Made by a program: the position numbers and the translations under genes | In this document: in pieces, positions 56,580 to 64,000 of the stretch | How the letters are laid out: each line of letters opens with the position of its first letter | Position numbering within the stretch: the first letter of the stretch is position 1 | Notes under the pieces: generated by a model | What the model saw: only the letters and a program-made list of their open reading frames with translations | Told to the model about the DNA's origin: nothing | Database searches by the model: none | Source of the DNA: Vitellaria paradoxa | Taxonomy: Eukaryota > Streptophyta > Magnoliopsida > Ericales > Sapotaceae | Direction: 5' to 3' | DNA length: 64,000 nt | NCBI GenBank assembly: GCA_019916065.1 | Contig: CM034233.1 | Span: 9,678,516-9,742,515, forward strand

Positions 56580-58797
56580 TAATTTTTTAGATATTTTTAT
56601 ACCCTTATTCTTATGGCTGCGAAGTTTCTCCTTGCTTTATTTCATCTCCTCCTCCTTCACTGGAAACCTTAGACTGGTTAACAGGAGTTGGAGGAGGAGG
56701 TTGGTTAAAGCTAAAATCAGGTTTTTCGCCATCAAGGTTCGGCCAATCAACGTTCTTGTAAAGATCTGAAGTAACGTTAATCCCAGCTCGTGACATGGTT
56801 GCTTCCCACCCTTCAAGAAAATATGTATTATGCGCGTTCATGAACTGACGAACGTAGTTTTCCTTTGTCTTTTTCTACTTCTCCTTTGTGGCTTCAATCA
56901 GTGAAGAGAATTCAGCAGCTTTAGCCATTATATCAGCTTGGGCCATCCCAAACTCAGCCTCCTTAGCAGCTAGCTCCTTACCAAAAGAAGCTTAAAGGTC
57001 AGCAGCCTTGGTTTCCATTTCCTGCTACTTCTTCTGGAAATCCAACTGCATTTTGTCAAGATCTGTATCCTTCAAAGCAAGTTTGAGCTCTTAAATCATC
57101 CATTTGCTCTTCAGTCCTCTTGACAAAGACTTCCGATTCATCAAGTTTGGTTTTGTATTTTGCCGCTTCCTTCTTGTTTTCTTCCACCTCTTTTCAGAGT
57201 TGCTCATCGGTAATGGAACCGTTTCCCAATTTGTCTTTTGTCCGGGCTAATTCTTGCTCGAGCGTTTCTGCTCGGGCAGATGCTTCGTGGAGGCGAGAGG
57301 CAATCTCAAAAGAAAATTGACAACTCTAGGAAAAGTAAACAAACACAATTATAGCAATTAAGAGAGAAAAATAAGTAAGAGTGAAATATTTAAATAAGGA
57401 CGGAAAATATAAATATAAATATAAATATTAAATACACATATATATCAGGGAAAATAGATACATTCAAACCTAAAGGGTAAGCCGTCCTGTTCTGATAGGA
57501 GAGGAGAACATTCGAGTAACTTCTAAATTTGGCCCTATCGGCCGGGGGAATGCATCTTCTGACCATTCTAAGGACATGGTCGTATTACTTAAAACTTGAT
57601 TCATCTGATAGCATTGGGGGGCCAGAAATGCTGCCAACCCTGATGCTCGGAGTGAAGGGAACAGAAAAAGCGTCAACTGTTTGTTCTCCGCCATTCGGTG
57701 GTTCAGTGGCGGTGCCAACTTGCTTTGTTAGTGGAGGAACCACTTGCTCGGGACCAATTGCGTGTTGTTGGGTTTGTTCTGATCGGGAAGAGGGAATAGT
57801 GGGGACAAAGTCAATTCTGAGCAAGGGAAAGGATTTGGAAGCTTCCTTCGATGTCGTCTTAGGAGCTTTTTTAGAAGATTCATGTTTCTTTCTTTTTTCA
57901 GGAGCGACTTCAGTTCGTTCTCCGATAGAAATTCTAGTCCGGCTAGGATGAGAACGCTTGCGAGTCTGTTTAACACCTTCGGTTTCCTTTGCTTTTCCTA
58001 TTTGGCGTCTTTGTTCTCTTTCCTGCCTACGAGTTTCGGCGAGCAGGTCAACATCATCGTCAGAGCTTATTTGTCGAAGGGAAGACATCTGGTCGGGGAC
58101 TGAGGATCCTTGTTCTATTGAGGAAGGTGCGAGGATTCCTTTGACGAATAGGAGTTTGTTCTTCAGTCTCTTCTTCTTCAACTTCTTGTTCAACCTCTTG
58201 CTCTCTTTCTTGTACTTCTTCAAGAGGCTCACCAGCGACCCACATTTTAAATTTTTTAACTGCCTCGCCAAGTGAAATACCTTGAGGCGGAGCTGTGAAA
58301 AAGCTATAGCTGGGGATGTAATTGAAAAAAAAAAAGGGCAGATCTACCAAATGGCTTGTTATCCCCAAAACCTAAGTTCCTCCAAATATCTTCCAGTAAT
58401 TGAATTTGGACGTCGTTTGGTTTGTTGGAATCAAGATTGAAATTACCAGCTAAAAAAAAAATAAAAACAACAAATAAATAACATGAGTATCTGGGTTAAA
58501 AAAAAAAAGTGAAGTTTATCACCATTAATAAGTAGTTAATAGCATATACACCATTAACAATCCTGTAAAAATTATTGGGGGTACTCTAAGCCTAGACATG
58601 ACTTCCCTGAGGAAGTCATGAATGGGAAACCTAAGTCCACCCTCTGTTATGGCGGCAATAGGAAACTCGACCCAAGCTTCACTATCTCTAGTTTTCTTAG
58701 AGGGGAGTTTAATATGAACATCCGCAGGGATGTCATATTCTTGTTTAAAAATGGCAATGTTTGCGGCGTTGCTGGGTTCTCTAGAAAGACGACCCAT
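56580..58797 (-). pseudogene. decayed plant gypsy-type transposon ORF (PF04195-like, coiled coil)
   Basis: Read leftward from 58797, the frame gives a typical putative gypsy-type domain: WVEFPIAAITEGGLRFPIHD and FLREVMSRLRVPP. Shifts then move it through VQIQLLEDIWRNLGFGDNKP and GISLGEAVKKFKMW, and a Glu-rich EVQEREQEVEQEVEEEE run. Next come a long Lys/Arg-rich disordered part (57585-58100) and a coiled-coil part (57310-57120, around ASARAETLEQELARTKD and KEAAKYKTKLDESEVFVKRT). The last piece reads FMNAHNTYFLEGWEATMSRA (near 56840-56780). At least three frame changes plus stops in the coiled coil mean no intact protein. Proteins of this layout are abundant transposon-borne ORFs in plants. No reverse transcriptase, LTRs or target duplication were found nearby. 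Confidence 0.65.
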
Positions 58798-58899
58798 GTA
58801 TAAAAAGCGAAAGAGAAGACAAAAATAAAGGGAAATTTAAAATTTTTTACAGTACTCACCCGAGAAACTTGACTTTGGAAGAAGAATGGCAGTACCACG

Positions 58900-59820
58900 A
58901 GAATGGAGGAAGATCACTTAAAAGTACTTGGGAAACCAGATGAGTTGAGAAGAAATCCCTTGGGCACATAAGGTTGATACATATAACCGTTTAGGGGTAA
59001 GATATAAAAATAAAATAATAATAAAATGATTATTAAATAGCTCTGTTAGGGAAGAAATAATGGTAAGATAACTGAAAGGACACCGGGGGTTAAAAAGGAT
59101 AATAATGAGGCGCGCGTGGTTTTAAAATTGGCGTCTCACATTTATAAGTGTGTCAGTGTGTCAGAGTAGCGGCGGCTTACCAATTGTAAAGGATCGAGAA
59201 CATAAATAGGATTGAAAAATGGGCGAGAGACTTCAAATGTACACCATTAAAAGCTCTGCAAAGTGGGGTGCTGAAATTGAACATAACAAGGAAAATTCTA
59301 CTTCCTTTAAGTTGAATTTGGGATGTGGGAAACCTTCTAAAATTAGGGTTGTGTTTGGTATAAAAAAAATATTAAAAATTTTTATAAATTTTTGTTAATT
59401 TTATATCATATCAATTTTTTTCTTTCACTATACGTATTACGAATTTTTAATTTATCTCAATTTTTCTTACTCCAAACACACCCTAAATGTGAATTGCCAT
59501 GGAAATTCTACAAGTGTGATGAATACGAAGTAAACCTACTTTTTTTATTGGCAAGGAGGAAAATAAAAAAGAAATAAAAAGTAAAATTAATTTAATTTGA
59601 GTGCTAACCCTTCTCTCTCAATTGAGAATTTAATCTCAAAATAAAAATTCCTTTTTCATCACTTTTTTTTTTACAACTCTCCTTATTTATAGACTTTATT
59701 ATAGCAGTATAACTAACTAACTAACTAGCAATAACCTTAACTAACTAATTTGGGATCCTAATCAACTTCCATTCCCTTAAAAATTGACCTTGCCCTTACC
59801 GTCAAAATATAACTGCTAGA
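58900..59820. other. intergenic with a MITE
   Basis: At about 59347-59486 an element starts gggttgtgtttggtataaa and ends ttactccaaacacaccc, with internal tatacgtattacgaa. It is of the MITE style seen elsewhere, flanked by tta and taa. No gene seen in the rest. Confidence 0.45.
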
Positions 59821-59822
59821 CA

Positions 59823-60423
59823 TAAGGATGGGAACGGGGCAGATCAGAGGTAGATATGGTATTATCCAAATCCAAACTCTAAATCTTTCGCCTACCTCCA
59901 AATTTGTCCCAAACTCCAAACAGATATTTTTTTGAACCTCTATTCCTACTCCAAACAGAGAATAGATATATCCGCGAATATCTAAAACTCCAAACCATTT
60001 GTTCACCTCCAAATCTACCTTTAAGTTGTATGTAACCTATTACTATCAAGTGATTCATCTCCAAAATTAAAATAATACATAATATCATCACAATAATAAT
60101 TTACAAAGTAATATATAAAATCTCAAAAACTAATATTTTACCAAAATACCATTTAAAGAACAGATACATAATTCTAAGGTACATTGTCCTAGCTCAAAGT
60201 AACAAATATAAAATATGATAGTTCATGACATGATTATAAATCTCAATTTCTTAAACCTCAAAAAAGTATCAATACAAAGTTTCGAAGTTCCATATCACCT
60301 GTGACCCCCCAAAAAAAAGGAGAATAAACTATGTTTAGTTAATAGCTTGATAAATTATTGTAAAAAGAGAGAGAAGATGAACTCACCAAGATAGAGGACA
60401 ACATGATCTCATAGCACAATCAA
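59823..60423 (-). other. 3' end region of the hAT element
   Basis: The left edge taaggatgggaacggggca resembles a hAT terminal repeat (tagggatgggaacgggg style). It is followed by subterminal phrases (cctccaaat, ccaaactcc, gatatatccgcgaatatc) repeated several times, as is usual in hAT ends. It lies 600 bases past the transposase stop codon. The matching terminus was not found before 64000. Confidence 0.5.
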
Positions 60424-63400
60424 TCATCTGTAGTAGTAACAGCAGATATATAATCATCAACGTCCACATCCTCATCATTAATTGTTGGAATCTCTATTTT
60501 AAATAAAAATAAAACGTAATTAAGAATAATAAATTGTTATAGCATATTGGCAAAGACAAAAAAAAAAAGTATGAAAAGAAAGAAAATATTATTAAAAGTA
60601 CCTTCGTTCTCAAGGACAGCCAACCAACTTTGACTACACATTAATGCTTCCAAACTTTTCGGGTGAAATCTATTTCGATTTGGACTCACCACTCTACCAT
60701 TAGTACTAAATGATGACTCCGATGCAATAGTAGACACAGGCATGGCCAACAAATCCCTAGCTATGGCTTGCAAAGTAGGGTACTTTAAATCATTAGATTT
60801 CCACCATGCCAATATATCAATCTCCTCGCAAATTGGTAACTGCTCCTCCTCCAAATAACGATCTAATTCCGAATTTACATGCAAAATTTTACTTTTCTTT
60901 TGTTGATCAAGTTCAAGAACGTAATCAGAGAGAGAAGATCTATTCCTTAAATAAGTGGAGGATAGTAATGGCTTGCTTGAAGCTTCACTATTTATCTTGC
61001 TTGAAACTTCATTACTTTTCTTACCTTCATATAAAGTAAGCAAGTCATAACAACGTCTTCGAATGTCCTCTGCCATATCAACACCATGCTCCCCATAAAT
61101 TCTTCTGTAGTAATAATAGATCATAGACATCTTAAACCTTGGGTCTAATACGACTGCAACTGCTAAAAATCCCTGTGTATTGTCCCAATACCTATTATAT
61201 TTCTCAATCATGTTCAAGGCCATTTCTTCCACTACATGGTTCCCACAACACATCCACTTAGACAATCTAACTTTAATATCACAAATATCTGGAAAAAATA
61301 AATTTGAAGTAGGATAAGTAGTCCCACTAAACAACAAAGTGACCTTGTAGAATATTTCTAACCTCTCACACATATCTTTCGCCAAGTTCCAATCATTATC
61401 ATTTGGGTAACTTTTATATTGGGAATCTTTCAGCTTTAACTGACTAAAAACATTTCTATATTCTATGGCATTTTGAAGCATCGAAAAGGTGGAGTTTTAT
61501 CTTGTAGGACAATCAAGAGCCAACTTTCTACCATAAGTAATTCCCAATTGGCGAGCATATTCTTCAAATTTCTCCTCTTTCTTTTGAGTTGCTGTCCAAT
61601 AAGCAACACTATCCCTGACTTTTTCAATGGAAGACCTAATGACATCCATACCATCTTTCACAAGTAAGTTAAGAATGTGGGTCACACATCGAATATGAAA
61701 GAAACTCTTTCACCAAATATGATCAACTCCAAAATTTTTCAACAAAATATTAATTATTGCATCATTAGTAGTGCAATTATCAACTGTCAAAGTCGATAAT
61801 TTCCTATCAATATTCCACTCTAAAAAAGTATTCATCAACGCATCACTCAATGCTTCTGCTGTGTGTGGACATGGCAAATACACAAACCTAAAATAAAATA
61901 ATTGCAATTAAATATGAATGTGTAAAAAAAAATATTAATAACAATAACTAGACTCCAAAAAACTTTCATAAATGATAACATTCAAATATTAAGTTACCTT
62001 ATAATACAGCTTTGTAACTTCCAAGAATCATCAATGAAGTGGGTTATGACAACCATGAACCCTCTTTTTTTGTTGCTAGATGTCCACATATTCGTTGTTA
62101 AAGAAACTATGCTTTTGCTTCTTTCCATAAGCTTCATTGTCTTCACCCTCTTAATGTCATATATTTTCAAGATGTCCTTTCTGATAGTCTTTCGGGAAAC
62201 TACATGAAATGCAGGTTGTAAAGCATGACAAAATCTCCTAAACCCAATGTGTTCCACCATGCTTAGAGGATACTCATGCATTATTATCATGTAAGCAAGT
62301 TGTTTCCTAGCAACTTCAAGATCATAACTATATCATTGAATGTTGGCCTTTTTGCTATGCCCCATCATAAGACTAGTTGTTATAAATTTTTGCTTACTAT
62401 CCATCGATTTTTTCATAAAACAAGATTTAATATGATCCTTCAAATGCGTTGTTCCATTCTTCCCTCCCCAACATACTTTTTCTTACAATAAAAACATCTT
62501 GCTTTTTCTAGACCATTGCTCTTAAGTTTTATTTTTTGAAAATGCACCCAAACTCCACTTCTACATCTAGCTTTTGATAAAAGTTGATCACCTTCAAAAG
62601 TATACCTAAGTTGTTCATTCGTATGCTCAAGTTGTTCATCACTTTCATCTACACGGGGATCTGACTCAGTTTCTGCTTGTGAGCTATCAAGTGTTGGTGG
62701 TTGTGTCTCATTTGATTCAACTTGAGTTGATGTAGAGTGACTTTCTCAAATAGATACACTACATATCCAAAAACAAAGAACATTTTATAAATGTAAGAAC
62801 ATAAACATTCATGCCTAACTTAAATAAAAATTTTAATTCATACAATATTTTAAAAATATTATTTTTTAAATTATAATACTAAGTGATAAGTAAAATTTAA
62901 TTTATATAATATTTAAAATTCAAATATTAATTGATAAGTAATATTTAATAATTATTAGTTAATAAAAATAATTAATAAACTTAAATATTAAAACTATCTA
63001 ATTTCATAATTTAATCCTAATTTAAAATACAGTTGTAGATGCTTGACTAGCACATAAGTTGCAGCCTATGGTATTAACTAACCATAATTGTCATAATTAA
63101 ACCTCCATGCATTGTGCATTTATTAATTAAAAGTTTTGCCTTGGAAAAAATAACTGTTGGGTAGCGTGAATAAAATATTGCTATAGTTAGAATGTGATAG
63201 TGTAAATAATTTATGCATTGTGCATTTATTTATTCATTTAATTTTATTGAGAATTTCTCTCAAAAGAAAAAGAAACTTCCGACCAAAAAAAAAAAAAAGT
63301 AAATAAAACAATTCACGCGTCTTGCATGTTATGTTACACCCAACCGTGATTGTTGAAAAAAAATTAATTACATTAGCCTCCTTACCTTGACGAGTGCGGA

Positions 63401-63446
63401 GTCGAAGTTGGAGATTCGACAAAGGAGAGGAAGATCTCATTGTCAT
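60424..63446 (-). pseudogene. hAT (Ac-like) transposase gene, introns intact, four lesions
   Basis: Four exons with GT-AG sites: 63386-63446, 61998-62744, 60602-61887 and 60424-60493. Exon 1 gives MTMRSSSPLSNLQLRLRTRQ and joins an acidic segment. A BED zinc finger follows (CFYCKKKYVG, then GTTHLKDHIKSC) with a frameshift inside it near 62445-62460. Next are LAYMIIMHEYPLSMVEHIGF, the RNase H-like transposase core, and the hAT C-terminal dimerisation region (AWWKSNDLKYPTLQAIARDL to FSTNGRVVSPNRNRF). In-frame stops: TGA at 62333-62335, TGA at 61710-61712 (before KSFFHIRC) and TAA at 61497-61499, replacing the Trp of DCPTRW. The family normally encodes a cut-and-paste transposase. With four lesions this copy is dead, but its splice sites are undecayed. 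Confidence 0.8.
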
Positions 63447-64000
63447 TATTAGTTAACTATAATAGAGATTAAACACTTATTAGAGATCGCAAGAGAGAGA
63501 AAGAGAGAAAGAGAGAAAGATAGAAAGAGAATAAGGGATAGAGAGAATGAGAAACTAAAGACAGAAATTGTGTACCGATTGATAGTTGGCTAGTTGTCGA
63601 CGGTGGCTGGCCGTGAGAACTGAGAAATATGATTTTTTAAAACCATAACCACTCATATGTGAGAAACATAGTATTTTATTCTCACTATATATATTAATTT
63701 ATAGCAAAGTTAATTACATTTTATTCTTTTAATTTGGGCCAATTACATTCCTCCCTTTAATTTAAAAATTAATACATTTTTTAAATTTGAATTAAAGTAT
63801 AAAATTATAAAAAAAATATTAAATATAATTAAATTGGTGTCATACTTGATAACATATTTTATAAATAATGTAATCCATTTTAATAATCTAGTAATATATT
63901 TTAAAAATACTGTAATAATTAAAACATAAGAAAAAACATGAGTTGTAAATTTTAAAATAAATAAATTTTAAAAGAATTGTAAAAAATAAATAAATATCAA
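63447..64000. other. probable 5' part of the hAT element, then AT-rich DNA
   Basis: A (GAGAGAAA)n-type stretch (63493-63528) and a GC-richer patch (63590-63625) could be the transposase leader and promoter. From 63660 to the end the DNA is AT-rich with no feature. No hAT terminal repeat was found. Confidence 0.35.

Noticed and set aside
57529..57951. 140-codon plus-strand ORF
   Set aside because: Shadow of the transposon ORF on the minus strand, whose Lys/Arg/Glu-rich reading is the typical one.

Overview
This is nuclear DNA of a flowering plant, probably a dicot or magnoliid rather than a grass. The genes are intron-bearing and carry plant-only families (WLIM1, ZCF37-like, DUF7950, EXO70, a plant CSA). 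They sit in very AT-rich DNA full of homopolymers, microsatellites, SINEs, MITEs and decayed transposons. The species cannot be named from the sequence.

Layout. The first 6.5 kb holds no convincing gene: a GC-richer broken coding-like fragment at the left edge, a possible solo LTR (about 1.58-3.48 kb), and a related set of short inverted repeats. A complete eight-exon gene for the WD40 repair protein CSA/ERCC8 runs leftward from 11377 to 6546. Next, also leftward, is a three-exon gene (16928-13990) for a 75-residue SVIP-like protein whose last coding exon is 15 bases; its second intron carries a non-autonomous hAT element with a perfect 8-bp target duplication. A single-exon ZCF37-like gene is at 19864-20652 (minus). 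From 20.7 to 35.5 kb only a tRNA-Pro(TGG) gene is convincing; the rest is MITEs, a SINE, a 1.35-kb long inverted repeat and a hAT-like element of about 1 kb. WLIM1 (35592-37163, plus) converges with an F-box gene (41222-38694, minus); between them lie unexplained spliced-looking exons. After 5 kb of nested small transposons come EXO70 (48680-46083, minus) and a DUF7950 gene (53431-52337, minus), with a decayed RNase H fragment between them and a SINE three bases past the DUF7950 stop. The last 8 kb is transposon-derived: a frameshifted gypsy-type ORF (about 58.8-56.6 kb) and a hAT transposase gene (63446-60424, minus) that keeps all its introns but has four disabling lesions.

The host genes are unrelated housekeeping functions: transcription-coupled repair and CUL4 ubiquitin ligase adaptor, p97/Cdc48 adaptor, actin bundling, SCF substrate adaptor, exocyst tethering, and two plant-specific unknowns. 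No operon-like or cluster logic links them. Exon boundaries were read by eye from GT/AG sites, reading-frame continuity and family resemblance; all seven host gene models stay open end to end. I saw nothing that I would call a new biological system. The most useful new material is the transposon structure and the small SVIP gene.
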